Notes: generated by a model not told the origin, from the sequence alone. DNA of 64,000 nt from Selenomonadales bacterium (GCA_018434945.1 JAHDOI010000055.1:51210-115209); one strand, 5' to 3'. Positions 1 through 8,660 are shown, counted from the stretch's first letter. Program-made: numbers and translations.

Positions 1-318
1 TTGACTCAAGCACCATCCTTACAGAGACTCAGGGTTCGTAATTTGCAAGCGCGTCGAAAGTCAGTCTTTCCGAGCCTAGCAAGTGTCAACCGGTCCAAAG
101 GGTAGTGTTTTTCGTTTCCCCGCACGTTCCGATCCGCGATTGACGTGTATCAGTGCCAGTAAGCAACAAGCCAAGGTGCCAATCGAGTATAATGGGGGTT
201 TCCAGTCTGTCAGTATCGGTTATACTGTAAGGATGGTGCTCAACAGGGGGAGGCGGATGCCTCCCCCTCAGTTTTGTTTACGGCCGCTTCGGGCATGCTA
301 ACTGCGGAGGTGAGTATT
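1..318. other. Gene-free stretch with one terminator
   Basis: I see no convincing gene here. Only short, low-quality reading frames cross it. A TATAAT box lies at 188-193 without a good -35 element, and a strong hairpin terminator follows at 245-279, so a very short transcript or the tail of something upstream of the window could end here. No tRNA, tmRNA or 6S RNA signature was recognised. Confidence 0.4.
245..279 (+). terminator. Intrinsic terminator
   Basis: A GC-rich inverted repeat, AGGGGGAGGC / GCCTCCCCCT with a short GGAT loop, is followed by a T-rich run (CAGTTTTGTTT). It reads on the plus strand and lies just upstream of the small gene that starts at 319. Confidence 0.7.
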
Positions 319-561
319 ATGCCGGTAAAAAACCGCGGCGGCGATATGCAGCCCGAGTTCGACGCCCGTATGTCGGAAGCGCCGGCGGTCAATTATTCGC
401 CGCCCCGTACGGGCGGTAAGATTCAGGACGAGCTGCGGGCGGGCGGCGACCGGCCGGGCGCCAGGCAGACGGCCGGCGACCCGGAGGATTACGGCAATGC
501 CGCCAGCGGCGCGACGGCGAATACGCCGGTGAAGCCCCGCTCCAAGCCGCCCCTGCTATAA
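319..561 (+). CDS. Small hypothetical protein, 80 aa
   Basis: The frame starts at ATG 319, placed 7 bases after a GGAGGTG ribosome binding site. It encodes about 80 residues, rich in Pro, Gly, Ala and Arg, starting MPVKNRGGDM. No signal peptide, membrane segment or known domain is visible and the composition suggests a disordered protein. A bidirectional terminator follows directly at 575-603. The binding site and terminator support a real gene, but I do not recognise a family. Confidence 0.55.
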   Translation: MPVKNRGGDMQPEFDARMSEAPAVNYSPPRTGGKIQDELRAGGDRPGARQTAGDPEDYGNAASGATANTPVKPRSKPPLL

Positions 562-574
562 GGGGCCCCGAAAG

Positions 575-603
575 GAAAAAACCCCGCCGAGCGGGGTTTT
601 TTG
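575..603. terminator. Bidirectional terminator
   Basis: AACCCCGCC GA GCGGGGTT hairpin flanked by an A-run on the left and a T-run on the right. It serves both the plus-strand gene ending at 561 and the minus-strand gene ending at 607. Confidence 0.85.
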
Positions 604-606
604 TTG

Positions 607-1374
607 TTAACAGCCTGGGATGCGGTCTTCGCAGGGGACGCCGGTCTGGCATTTGCCACACCCGTAGCGGGGCTGGAAGCGGGTCTTCATGGCGTCGAGG
701 TAGTCGGAGCAGGGCTGGTGGCGTTTGCCGCTCTCGTCGATGGCCGCGGGCGGGCAGCGGCCGATGCAGGCGCCGCAGTTTGTGCAGTATTCGTGGGTGC
801 CGGTGTAGGGCCGGGGCGTGGGCGCGAGCGCGAGGCTGGTGACGAGGCTGCCGAGGCGGCCGGCGGCGCCGCGGGCGGTGATGAGCGAGCAGTTGAGGCT
901 TAAGGTTCCCAGGCCGGCGATGTGGGCGACGTGCCGTTCCGACCAGTTGCTGCGCCGGTCCACTACGGCGTAGCGCAGGTCGAACGCTGGGACGATGGCC
1001 CGGTGGCCGGCCGCTTCCAGTTGGTCGGCCAGGAAACGGCGCAGCGCGTCGTTGACCATGTCGCCTTCGATTCTGCCGTAGAGCCATTCGGTGGCCGGCA
1101 GGCCGGGCTGGCGGTTGGCGTGACGCACCTTTTCGGTGAAGGGCAGGAAGTAGGATATGACGGCAGCCGCCTCGGGGAGCCAGTCGCGGGGCGACAGGTG
1201 GCTGGGCCCGACAGCCGCGGGGTCTTTGAGGCTGGCGAACAGCGGGTCGCCTGCCGCGGCTACGCCTATCAGCGGCGGGTCGAAGATTTGCAGGTCGCCC
1301 AGCGAGGGTACGCTGTTGAGCGTGTTTCCGCCGACGAAGTCCGTTGCCGCCGCGATCAATTCAGCTAACCGCAC
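607..1374 (-). CDS. QueG-like 4Fe-4S protein (epoxyqueuosine reductase family, short form)
   Basis: About 255 residues. The C-terminal part holds a ferredoxin-type motif CTNCGACIGRCPPAAI near residues 195-210 and a second cysteine group (CGKCQTG..C....PGC) at the very end, the arrangement seen in QueG-type Fe-S proteins. True QueG is about 350-390 residues and has C-terminal HEAT repeats, which are missing here, so this is probably one of the shorter relatives of unknown substrate rather than the tRNA-modifying enzyme. I chose GTG 1374 because AAAGGAG lies nine bases upstream; the ATG at 1383 would abut that site with no spacer. It is a single gene closed by the terminator at 575-603. Confidence 0.75.
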   Translation of the reverse strand: MRLAELIAAATDFVGGNTLNSVPSLGDLQIFDPPLIGVAAAGDPLFASLKDPAAVGPSHLSPRDWLPEAAAVISYFLPFTEKVRHANRQPGLPATEWLYGRIEGDMVNDALRRFLADQLEAAGHRAIVPAFDLRYAVVDRRSNWSERHVAHIAGLGTLSLNCSLITARGAAGRLGSLVTSLALAPTPRPYTGTHEYCTNCGACIGRCPPAAIDESGKRHQPCSDYLDAMKTRFQPRYGCGKCQTGVPCEDRIPGC

Positions 1375-1549
1375 GTGGATCATCTCCTTTGTTCTGTTAT
1401 GGGAATAGTTGGCGAACGACAGGCCGGAATCCTCCCTGTGGGCGGTCGGGCCGGAAAAAACGCCGGCGGTGCGTCTTACAAATGCCCGGCAGATTATTAC
1501 TTTCCTCGCTGATTTGGCGGTGAGGAGCCCTGGTTTGTATTTTGTTTTG

Positions 1550-1578
1550 TTGAAAGACGGCCGCGATGATAGTAAAAT
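1550..1578 (+). promoter_or_regulatory. Candidate sigma-70-type promoter
   Basis: TTGAAA at 1550-1555 and TAAAAT at 1573-1578 are separated by exactly 17 bases and lie just upstream of the TPR protein gene. Confidence 0.6.
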
Positions 1579-1610
1579 ATTGGTGACGACACAAAGGTGG
1601 GAGAGCGATT

Positions 1611-2513
1611 ATGGCGACAACGAACGAGAAGGCGACGATCAGCGCCAGGGTCAACCAGGCGGCGGTGAAGGCTCTGAAAAATCTCAAGGTTCCTTTGTCG
1701 GATGTCATCGAGGCGGGCGTTTTTCACTTCCTGCTGCTGGACGATCCCGCCAAGGTGAAGTTTCTCATCCAGAATAACGAAGATGTGATCGACCTGAAAC
1801 AGCTTGAGGCGTCTTATGGCGAGAATGACTGCCGCTGCTGGCCGGATATCCTCCGCGCCGTCCTCCGCCCCGGCCCGGAGGGCGATGTGAAGAGCAGCGT
1901 GCGGGAGCTGAAGTCGGTGGCGAAGAATCTCGACGACCGCGGCGACGAGGTGTTTTTCCGCAAACGGATCGCCGGGCTGGACACGACGGCCCTCCTGCAG
2001 GAGGCCCATCTGCATATGGTGAGAAGTTCGTTCGCGGCGGCGCTGGTGCTATATGAAAGCGCCTTTAAGCTTTTCGAGACGGCGGGCAATGTCCCGGAGG
2101 CCGGCAAGACGCTCGCTCTGACCGGCCGCTGCCAGCAGAACCTGGGCCGCTATTCGGACGCGCTCGACGCTTACGAGCGGGCCAGGCGTCTCCTGGAACA
2201 GCAGGACCTGCCCCATGAGCTGGCCCGCATCCTCTATGACCGCGGCACGTGTTACCAGTTGACCGGCCGCTATGACGAGGCTTGCGCTTCTTTCGAGGAA
2301 GCCCGCGTTATCTTCGAGAGCCTCGGCAATTACGAGGAGGTGCGCAGGTCGCTGGCGAGCATCGGCGCGTGCCTGAACTTCATGGGCGACAAGAAACGGG
2401 TGCTCGAGTTCTTCGATCTGTTTATCGCCAGGATTCTCCGCCAGAAAAGCATCATCCTCGCCGGGATGGCCACGGAAAACCGGCGCCTCCCGCCGCCTGA
2501 GGAAGGAAATTGA
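1611..2513 (+). CDS. TPR-repeat protein with a ribbon-helix-helix-like N-terminus
   Basis: 300 residues with a GGGAG ribosome binding site seven bases before the ATG. Residues about 8-50 (TISARVNQAAVKALKNL...) resemble a ribbon-helix-helix DNA- or protein-binding fold. Residues about 125-270 contain at least four tetratricopeptide-like helical pairs, such as ALVLYESAFKLFETAGN, DALDAYERARRLLEQ and EACASFEEARVIFESLGN. There is no signal peptide, so it is probably a cytoplasmic scaffold or regulator. It stands alone behind its own promoter at 1550-1578. The function is unknown. Confidence 0.75.
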   Translation: MATTNEKATISARVNQAAVKALKNLKVPLSDVIEAGVFHFLLLDDPAKVKFLIQNNEDVIDLKQLEASYGENDCRCWPDILRAVLRPGPEGDVKSSVRELKSVAKNLDDRGDEVFFRKRIAGLDTTALLQEAHLHMVRSSFAAALVLYESAFKLFETAGNVPEAGKTLALTGRCQQNLGRYSDALDAYERARRLLEQQDLPHELARILYDRGTCYQLTGRYDEACASFEEARVIFESLGNYEEVRRSLASIGACLNFMGDKKRVLEFFDLFIARILRQKSIILAGMATENRRLPPPEEGN

Positions 2514-2575
2514 TGGTTCGGGCCGAATGTTATAGTGATACAAAATAAGCCAAAGAATAATGAGGTGTATTTGCG

Positions 2576-3121
2576 ATGTTCAAACCTGCCAGAATCCTGC
2601 CCGTTCTTCTTCTTATGCTCGTCCTGCTCACGCTGCCGGCGTTTGCCGCCGCCGAGGAAGAGGACAGGTACTTCCCCCTGAGCAACGCCACGAAGGATAC
2701 TTTCAGCACATATTCCCTGGATTGGAAAACTCTCCAGCATGTGCCGGCCGACGCCAGCGTCGACTTTGTCAAAAACCCGGATCAGGTGCTGAAGGACAAG
2801 GGTTATCTCCAGGCCTGGGTGAAGGTGGAGTATGAAAAGAACGGCGCCAAGGAAGTGGTCGAATCCCTGAAGATGCAGGAACGGAACGTCGCCGGCTACG
2901 AGAAGCTGGCTTTCTCCCTGCAGTTGCTGCGGGTGAGGCCCGCCTCCAAGGAGGTGGCGCTGCTCGAGCAGGCCGATTACGATAAGAACGGCAAGCTCCT
3001 CGGCCGCGTCATCCATCCTATCGACCGGTGGGTGCCGTTCGAGGTCGAGGCAAGGATCAAGGAGATCTGCGAGAAGCTGGCCGTGGCCCAGAAGGCGTTT
3101 TACGCCAACGGGGGCCGTTAA
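2576..3121 (+). CDS. Exported hypothetical protein, 181 aa
   Basis: The N-terminus (MFKPAR then a strongly hydrophobic stretch ending LPAFAAAEE) is a clear Sec signal peptide with an AXA cleavage site near residue 25. The mature part is charged, lacks cysteines and begins with EEEDRYFPLSN. No catalytic motif is recognised. It is followed after 44 bases by another exported protein in the same direction, so the two may be co-transcribed. Presumably periplasmic; function unknown. Confidence 0.7.
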   Translation: MFKPARILPVLLLMLVLLTLPAFAAAEEEDRYFPLSNATKDTFSTYSLDWKTLQHVPADASVDFVKNPDQVLKDKGYLQAWVKVEYEKNGAKEVVESLKMQERNVAGYEKLAFSLQLLRVRPASKEVALLEQADYDKNGKLLGRVIHPIDRWVPFEVEARIKEICEKLAVAQKAFYANGGR

Positions 3122-3165
3122 GTAGTCGCTTGCGGTCTGCAGGCGTTTACGAAGGGAGCGATTGC

Positions 3166-3600
3166 GTGAACAAGACGAGACTGGCGATCGGCCTGATGCT
3201 GCTGGGAGTGCTGCTGGCCTTTGCGGCGCCGGCGGCCGCGGCCCCTTTCGACCCCTCGGTCGTGAAGGTCTCTGTGGACGATTCTCTGTGGCATAGTTTT
3301 CATATCGGACCCGAGTTGCCGAGCGGCGATACCATAACCCTCCACCGTATCACGAAAGCGGAGGTTACCATCCTCACAACCGGCAACCGGGAGTTCGCCA
3401 CCCATGTTTTTACCCCCAAGGATAATAAGCCGCACAGGTTCACCATCCCCCACGGCATACCGAATCTGAAGGTCCGCCTGAAGACCTGGACAGCGGATGA
3501 TGTGGTATGGGTTACCACGGCCGAGCTCAAGGAGGTCGGCGATAATGTGGTCGTTAAGGCGGTGCGCGCCGATCAGACGGTTTATACTCCGGGTTTCTGA
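3166..3600 (+). CDS. Exported hypothetical protein, 144 aa
   Basis: I place the start at GTG 3166, preceded by GAAGGGAG. Starting there gives an N-terminus VNKTRLAIGLMLLG..AFAAPAAAA, a typical signal peptide. The mature domain of about 120 residues is beta-rich by inspection (repeated alternating V/T stretches) and has no cysteine. A strong terminator follows at 3615-3645. Family not recognised; a periplasmic beta-sandwich is the best guess. Confidence 0.65.
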   Translation: MNKTRLAIGLMLLGVLLAFAAPAAAAPFDPSVVKVSVDDSLWHSFHIGPELPSGDTITLHRITKAEVTILTTGNREFATHVFTPKDNKPHRFTIPHGIPNLKVRLKTWTADDVVWVTTAELKEVGDNVVVKAVRADQTVYTPGF

Positions 3601-3614
3601 CAACGCGATGACCG

Positions 3615-3645
3615 AAAGCCAAGGCTTGGACCTTGGCTTTTTTTT
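3615..3645 (+). terminator. Intrinsic terminator
   Basis: AAAGCCAAGG / CCTTGGCTTT stem followed by a run of eight T. It ends the pair of exported-protein genes 2576-3600. Confidence 0.85.
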
Positions 3646-3772
3646 GTCGCTTTTCTGGTATTATGAGAAAAATTTCACTTTTTTTAATCCAGGATATGGA
3701 CTTTTCCCAAAAGGAGCGTTATAATTTAAGTGTGTGAATGTTATAACTTTCACTTATGGGAGGTCGATTACT

Positions 3773-3958
3773 ATGCTCCCCAAAACGATGATTTTCATTC
3801 TTGGGCTGCCGTTCGCGTTATTCTGCTGTCTGCTCGTTCCGGTGGTCTTTCTTACTGTCTTCGCCTGTTCGCCGCTTGTATACGCTTATCGGTGCGTCAC
3901 CGGTCCTATCCACGCCGGCGGCGCCGTTTCGCGGATCGCACATCCCCCTTCCGCATGA
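3773..3958 (+). CDS. Small membrane protein, 61 aa
   Basis: ATG 3773 lies eight bases after GGGAGGT. The product is about 61 residues: a short charged start, then one long or two close hydrophobic segments (ILGLPFALFCCLLVPVVFLTVFAC) and a polar tail. The good ribosome binding site supports translation. No family recognised. Confidence 0.5.
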   Translation: MLPKTMIFILGLPFALFCCLLVPVVFLTVFACSPLVYAYRCVTGPIHAGGAVSRIAHPPSA

Positions 3959-4107
3959 CACACCCACACCCCGCCTTGATTTATTTTCTGTGTCGGCTTC
4001 GCAACTGTGCGGAGCCTATTTTTTTCGCCGCCGGCTTGTCAGCTCTCTTTTCCGCCCGAAAATATGGTACAATAGTGGTAAAGTTCTTTCGAGGGGGTAC
4101 CTGTTGT

Positions 4108-4560
4108 ATGAATACCCGGAGGATGGTCTCCAGTCTTGTACTTGCACTGTTCGTAGCCATGCTGCTCGCGGCTCCGGTGTGCTCCGCCGCCGCCCAAAGC
4201 CCGGACAAGCCGACGAAGATGCTGATGAAGGTCGATGTCGTCGACCCTAATCTCTTCTGGTCGTATCCTTATATCAGCAGGGACGGCAAGGCGAGAATTC
4301 CTGCCGCCATCCAGATTGTTTGGAGCACCACGAACGGTCTGTCTTCGGAGACGGGGACGGTCGTGGTGGCGAAGAAAGACCGCGGCCAGCTGGAGATTAC
4401 GACCGATAAGGATGCGTTCGTCGATATCGAGGTGCAGGTGGTGGATGCCAAAAAGGTAATCCTCGGCAAGGCCAGCCTGCAGGTTCGCAATGTCGGCAAG
4501 GAAATCGCCTTCGCCGTCTATCCCCCAGAATACACCAGCCCGTCCATCGAGATGCAGTAA
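4108..4560 (+). CDS. Exported hypothetical protein, 150 aa
   Basis: ATG 4108 follows a GAGGGGG site. The frame is open much further upstream, but only this start gives a signal peptide (MNTRRMVSSLVLALF...CSAAAQS). The mature part of about 120 residues has several beta-like strands and ends SPSIEMQ; there is no cysteine after the signal region. It converges with the minus-strand gene ending at 4636, and a hairpin terminator lies between them. Function unknown. Confidence 0.65.
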   Translation: MNTRRMVSSLVLALFVAMLLAAPVCSAAAQSPDKPTKMLMKVDVVDPNLFWSYPYISRDGKARIPAAIQIVWSTTNGLSSETGTVVVAKKDRGQLEITTDKDAFVDIEVQVVDAKKVILGKASLQVRNVGKEIAFAVYPPEYTSPSIEMQ

Positions 4561-4586
4561 GCCGCCCCTCCCCTGCCGAATAAGAA

Positions 4587-4618
4587 AACAGGTCTGCAGC
4601 ACTTGCTGCAGACCTGTT
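4587..4618. terminator. Convergent hairpin terminator
   Basis: A 13-base perfect stem, AACAGGTCTGCAG / CTGCAGACCTGTT, lies between two converging genes and has only a weak T-run on either side. Confidence 0.7.
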
Positions 4619-4635
4619 CCGTTTATCGGGACGGT

Positions 4636-5226
4636 TCACCGCGGCCAGAATTCCCGTCCGCCGGCGGCTTTCGTCAGCAGACGCTCGGTGAGGACGCCGG
4701 CAAGGTTAGCGGCCTCCCCGCCGGCCGACCAGCTGTCGAAGTAGTCTTCCCGGTCTTTGATGTCGATGAGGCTGCCGCGATCCGCGCGGTAGCCGACGAG
4801 GCGCATGGCCAGGTCGGTTCTGAGGATGATGTCGCCTTCCTGGTTCCTGCCGAGGTGTTCGCTCAAATCGGTGACGATCACTCCGAGGACGAGGTCGGCG
4901 TCAAGTTGGGCCGCGAGCTGCCGCAGACGCTGCAGGTCGGGTTTCCGCGGGTTGAGGGCGCCGTCAGGCCGCAGGGCCGTCTCGATCTGGTCGGCGGGGA
5001 TTATTTCGTATGTTTTGACGAACGAGGGCAACGGCGTACGGAACCACGCCGCCAGGGTGGCGGCGATTTTGGCCTCCACGCCCGGGAATTCGCGGGCCGG
5101 GGCGGTGGCGGCGACGGGCAGGAGGGCAATCCGCCGCGCCGCAGGGGCGGCACAGGCCGGCGAAACCGGCAGCGCCTGGAGGGCGAAGACGCTGATGAGG
5201 ATTAGGATAGCGATTTTCTTTTTCAT
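4636..5226 (-). CDS. Exported protein with a TolB-N/CsgG-like pattern, 196 aa
   Basis: The start at 5226 (MKKKIAILILISVFALQALP) gives a clean signal peptide ending near ACA; the frame stays open upstream but without that feature. The mature part contains ARRIALLPV, then LAAQLDADLVLGVIV, then LAMRLVGYRADRGSLIDI. This order of a strand, an ADxxLxG strand and a strand describing a DxxxG turn recalls periplasmic TolB-N or CsgG-like domains. Two other exported proteins in this window (8029-8598 and 24136-24801) show the same order. Function unknown. Confidence 0.65.
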   Translation of the reverse strand: MKKKIAILILISVFALQALPVSPACAAPAARRIALLPVAATAPAREFPGVEAKIAATLAAWFRTPLPSFVKTYEIIPADQIETALRPDGALNPRKPDLQRLRQLAAQLDADLVLGVIVTDLSEHLGRNQEGDIILRTDLAMRLVGYRADRGSLIDIKDREDYFDSWSAGGEAANLAGVLTERLLTKAAGGREFWPR

Positions 5227-5251
5227 GTCGTCACCGCCTATTGTATTTATG

Positions 5252-6307
5252 TCAGTTCCCGATTTGCCCGAGGAACTCGCGGACGACCGCGGGGTCGAAC
5301 TGGGTGCCGGCACAGCGTGTGATTTCCGCAACGGCCTTTTCGTGGGTCATGGCTTTGCGGTAGGGGCGTTCGCTGGTCATGGCTTCGTACGCGTCGACGA
5401 CGGCGAGGATGCGGCATTCGCGGGGGATCTGCTCGCCGCTGAGGCCCATGGGATATCCCCCGCCGTTCCACCATTCGTGGTGTTTGAGGATCCATTCGGC
5501 TATGGGCAGGAGTTCGCCCGACGACTGGGCGATGCGGCAGCCTATTTCGCAGTGCCGCCGCATGACCACTTGTTCCTCGGCGGTGAGCGGACCGGGCTTG
5601 CGGAGGATGTTGTCGGGGATGCCGACTGTGCCGATGTCGTGGAATTTGGCCAATAGCCGCATGCCTTCCATGGCGGCTTCGGGCAGCTCCAGCGCTCTGG
5701 CAAGCCCGCAGACGAGGCGGTCCTTCCTGTTGGCTTGTTCGGTGGTGAAGAAGTCGCGCTCGGCGAGGCGTTTCATGGCGGTCTGGATTATCGCGCTGCG
5801 GGCGCCGTGGGAGTGGTTGAGCTTTTCGCGGTACATGTTGTTGTCCGCTCTGTGGAGAATATCCCGGATGCTTTCGCCCCGCCGGCCGATGGCGTGGCCG
5901 ACGGACAGGCTGAGGTGTACGCCCGGCTGGGTTTTGTTGTAGGCGGCGATGCCGCTTTGTACTCTGCGGCACGCGGCCTCGACCGCCTGGGCGGTGGCGC
6001 CCGGCATGAGGACGGCGAATTCGTCGCCGCCTATCCTTGCAACGGTGTCTTCGCGGCGGAAGGCTTCTTTTATTATTTTCGCCGCGGCTATGAGCATGGT
6101 GTCGCCGATATGGTGCCCCATGGCGTCGTTGATCAGTTTCAGGCCGTCGATGTCGCCGACTATTATGCCCATTGGGCCGCCGCCCTCACTGCCGTAACGT
6201 TCGAGTTCGGCTTCGAAGTAGGCGCGGTTATACAGGGAGGTCAGGCCGTCGCGGGTGCTGATGAACAGTAATTTGTCCTGGGCGCTTTTCTGGGCGGTGA
6301 TGTCCAT
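5252..6307 (-). CDS. GGDEF plus HD-GYP part of a frameshifted signalling protein
   Basis: This 351-residue frame begins inside a PAS-GGDEF linker (MDITAQKSAQDKLLF). Residues about 20-180 are a GGDEF diguanylate cyclase domain with an intact GGDEF motif (ARIGGDEFAVL). Residues about 195-345 are an HD-GYP domain with FHDIG and HHEWWNGGGYP, the c-di-GMP phosphodiesterase signature. Nothing resembling an independent start is present: there is no ribosome binding site before the ATG, and the frame continues sensibly upstream as RPLYVEGVI. It is therefore the C-terminal half of the gene at 6228-7820, displaced by one base at the G-run at 6328-6333. Confidence 0.85.
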   Translation of the reverse strand: MDITAQKSAQDKLLFISTRDGLTSLYNRAYFEAELERYGSEGGGPMGIIVGDIDGLKLINDAMGHHIGDTMLIAAAKIIKEAFRREDTVARIGGDEFAVLMPGATAQAVEAACRRVQSGIAAYNKTQPGVHLSLSVGHAIGRRGESIRDILHRADNNMYREKLNHSHGARSAIIQTAMKRLAERDFFTTEQANRKDRLVCGLARALELPEAAMEGMRLLAKFHDIGTVGIPDNILRKPGPLTAEEQVVMRRHCEIGCRIAQSSGELLPIAEWILKHHEWWNGGGYPMGLSGEQIPRECRILAVVDAYEAMTSERPYRKAMTHEKAVAEITRCAGTQFDPAVVREFLGQIGN

Positions 6308-7820
6308 GATGACGCCTTCGACGTACAGGGGGGCGGCCGTCGGCGCCGCTGACCGGCCTGGCCCGCTCGACGACGGTGCGGACGCCGCCGTCTTTGCCGG
6401 TGATGCCGTATTCGACCTCGAACGGCCTGGCGTCGTCGATGGCGCCTTTGCAGACCGCAGCGACCCTGGGGCGGTCTGCGGCCAGCATTATTTCCTCCAG
6501 CGGGCACAGCCCGCCGGCCGGAAATTCTTCCGGGGCGTAGCCGGTCACGGACTGAAGCATGGTGTTGAAGAAGCGGACCCGGTTGTGTTCGCGGAGGAAG
6601 ACGCGATAGACGATGCCGGGCAGGTTTTCCGCCAGGGTGCGGTATGAGGCCTCGCTCGCCCGCAGCGCCGCCTCGGCGCGGGTCCGTTCCGCAAGCTCGC
6701 TTTCCAGCGTGTCGTAAAGTTTGGCGTTGCTGAGGGCGAGGGCGGCCAGTTCGGCAAATTGTTTGAGGAGGGCTGTTTCTTCGCCGCTGAAAGGCCGGTC
6801 GGAGTCGATGCGGGCGAGGCAGAAGACGCCGAGGACCTCCCTCCCTTTCGTCAGCGGGATGCCGATCCAGGCCCTTACGGCGTCGCGGGTTGGGTCGGGA
6901 TTGCGGAGGGATTCTTTGCTGTAGTCGTCGGTGACGAATATCCGGCCGTTCCGCCATATCCGCCCCGATATCTCCTCGCCCGGTTTCAGCCGTTTGCCGA
7001 TGACCCCGCGGTAGAAGCCCCGGGCGACTTTTGCCTCCAGGCAGCCGGCGTCGGCCGCGACCAGATAGAAGTAGCCGTGCTGGGTATCGACCAGTTCGCA
7101 GGCGCCGTCGAGGATGTTGGCGAGCAGTTCGTTGGCTTCGAAGCGGCTCATAAGGCGGACCGACAGCTGGTGGAGCAGTTCGAGATGACGGTTCTGGCGG
7201 CGGAGCAGTTCTTCGACGCGGGCGCGTTCGGCGAGTTCAGTCTGCAGTTTGGTATACAGCCGCATGTTGCTGACGGCGATGAAGGACAGTTCCGCGAACC
7301 GCTCGAGAAGGGCCTTTTCGTCGGCTGCGGGAGAATAGCTTTCCGACATGATATTGAAGCCCAGGACGCCGATAACTTGCCGGTCGTTCCTGAGCGGCAG
7401 GCCGATGATCGTCCCTGCGACGCTCGGCCTGCCGCGCGCCGGCCCTTCGCCGCCGGTACCGGTCTGCCAGATTCTTTGCTCGGCGGCGAATACGCCCTCC
7501 TGCCAGACTTTGCCGACAAAGCCTTCCCCCGGGCGGCGGCGTGTGCCTAGCTGCGAGCGGTGGAAGCCGACGCCGACCCGCATTTCCATCGCTTCGCCGT
7601 CGTCGGTAAGGAGGTAGAGGAAGGCGTTCGGGGTGCGGAGCAGGCCGGCGGCGCGCACGGTGATCTCCTCGAGCAGCGAGTCGAGGTCCCGGCGGCGCAT
7701 GAGGCCGACGGCAATGTGGTTGAGGGCTTCGAAGTATTCGTTTTGCAGCTGGTTGGCTGACAAGCTGCGCCGGCTGCCCGCGCCGCCGGGGCCGCGCGGA
7801 TTATCGGTGTCGCGGTCCAT
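6228..7820 (-). CDS. GAF-GAF-PAS sensor part of a frameshifted signalling protein
   Basis: ATG 7820 is preceded by GGGGGAG. Residues about 30-190 and 215-370 are two GAF domains (both start with an LL..IT or LLANIL helix and a cytosine-free sensor core), and residues about 395-500 are a PAS domain (YRTLAENLPGIVYRVF, then TVVERARPVSG). After codon 495 or so the frame turns into an Arg/His/Pro-rich nonsense tail, because the correct continuation into GGDEF-HD-GYP lies one base away (5252-6307). The intact protein would be about 855 residues: cytoplasmic, sensing small molecules through GAF/PAS and controlling c-di-GMP. A sequencing error in a six-G homopolymer is as likely as a real lesion. Confidence 0.85.
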   Translation of the reverse strand: MDRDTDNPRGPGGAGSRRSLSANQLQNEYFEALNHIAVGLMRRRDLDSLLEEITVRAAGLLRTPNAFLYLLTDDGEAMEMRVGVGFHRSQLGTRRRPGEGFVGKVWQEGVFAAEQRIWQTGTGGEGPARGRPSVAGTIIGLPLRNDRQVIGVLGFNIMSESYSPAADEKALLERFAELSFIAVSNMRLYTKLQTELAERARVEELLRRQNRHLELLHQLSVRLMSRFEANELLANILDGACELVDTQHGYFYLVAADAGCLEAKVARGFYRGVIGKRLKPGEEISGRIWRNGRIFVTDDYSKESLRNPDPTRDAVRAWIGIPLTKGREVLGVFCLARIDSDRPFSGEETALLKQFAELAALALSNAKLYDTLESELAERTRAEAALRASEASYRTLAENLPGIVYRVFLREHNRVRFFNTMLQSVTGYAPEEFPAGGLCPLEEIMLAADRPRVAAVCKGAIDDARPFEVEYGITGKDGGVRTVVERARPVSGADGRPPVRRRRHHGHHRPEKRPGQITVHQHPRRPDLPV

Positions 7821-8028
7821 TTACTCCCCCACCCGGTGATAGCTGGTTATTCTTGTTTTTCCATTTCGACAGGTTATGTATTTTTCCTTTCACATCGCAG
7901 CGGCCGCTGCCGCCTCCTATCCCCCGCGACACCGGATACCAATGCCTGGAGACGCTCAGTTATTACAAAAAAGAAAATTACTTTGGCTTAAAAAAGGTGT
8001 GTATCGATTTGTGTCAAATTATTATGTT

Positions 8029-8598
8029 ATGAAAACAATTGCGCGCCGCTGGGCTTTCGTTCCGCAATCGATAATCGCTCTCCTGCTGTTCTGCCTGGCA
8101 ATGCTGCCGGCGCCCGTTGCCGCCGCGACCGGACGCCCGACGATCGTTTTTTTTTATGTTGACGCCCTGACGGCTGGCGAGCTCGAGAAGGACGCGATCA
8201 GACGGGAGACGGTCGCGCTGTTCGCGACAAAGTACTCCCCCGCTTATTCGTTTGTGACCGGCGAAAACTACGAGCGCGAGTTCACGATATCGCGCTTCAC
8301 CGACCTGTCCAGCCTCGACCGCTTCGACCTGCTGCCGCGGCTGGCGGCCGACCGGGTCGATTACGCCGTGTTCTACAACGTTCTGCCGCTGCGCTTTAAA
8401 AGGGATTCCCTGCTGCAGCTGGCGACGACGACTTCTTACGTCCAGGTCCGTGTTTTCGACCTTGGCAGGAATGCCTATGTGTGCGATGCCGTCTTTTCGT
8501 ATACTTCGAACTGGGCCTGGCTGAGCGGGCATTTCGCGAAGCTGTCCGCCGATGTGGACAACAAGGTGTTCGCGAAGTATTTCCCGCTGCGGATATAA
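8029..8598 (+). CDS. Exported hypothetical protein, 189 aa
   Basis: Starting at ATG 8029 gives MKTIARRW followed by a hydrophobic segment (IIALLLFCLAMLPAPVAAA), a signal peptide. A GTG at 8011 with AAGGTG eleven bases upstream is an alternative that adds six residues. The mature part has the same order of elements as the proteins at 4636 and 24136: a variable region, DRVDYAVFYNVL, then YVQVRVFDLGRNAYVCDAV. One cysteine remains in the mature part. Function unknown. Confidence 0.6.
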   Translation: MKTIARRWAFVPQSIIALLLFCLAMLPAPVAAATGRPTIVFFYVDALTAGELEKDAIRRETVALFATKYSPAYSFVTGENYEREFTISRFTDLSSLDRFDLLPRLAADRVDYAVFYNVLPLRFKRDSLLQLATTTSYVQVRVFDLGRNAYVCDAVFSYTSNWAWLSGHFAKLSADVDNKVFAKYFPLRI

Positions 8599-8630
8599 AG
8601 CTGCCGATGCGCACGGGTAGGCATGGAGCG

Positions 8631-8660
8631 AAAAAGATCCAGCTATTGCTGGATCTTTTT
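8631..8660. terminator. Convergent terminator overlapping a coding end
   Basis: AAAAAGATCCAGC / GCTGGATCTTTTT with a TATT loop and T or A runs on both sides. It lies after the plus gene ending at 8598 and inside the last codons of the minus gene ending at 8643, so it can stop transcripts from either side. Confidence 0.8.

Noticed and set aside
1409..1777. A 122-residue plus-strand frame before the TPR gene
   Set aside because: It overlaps the promoter and 5' end of the TPR gene in another frame, has no ribosome binding site and becomes low-complexity.
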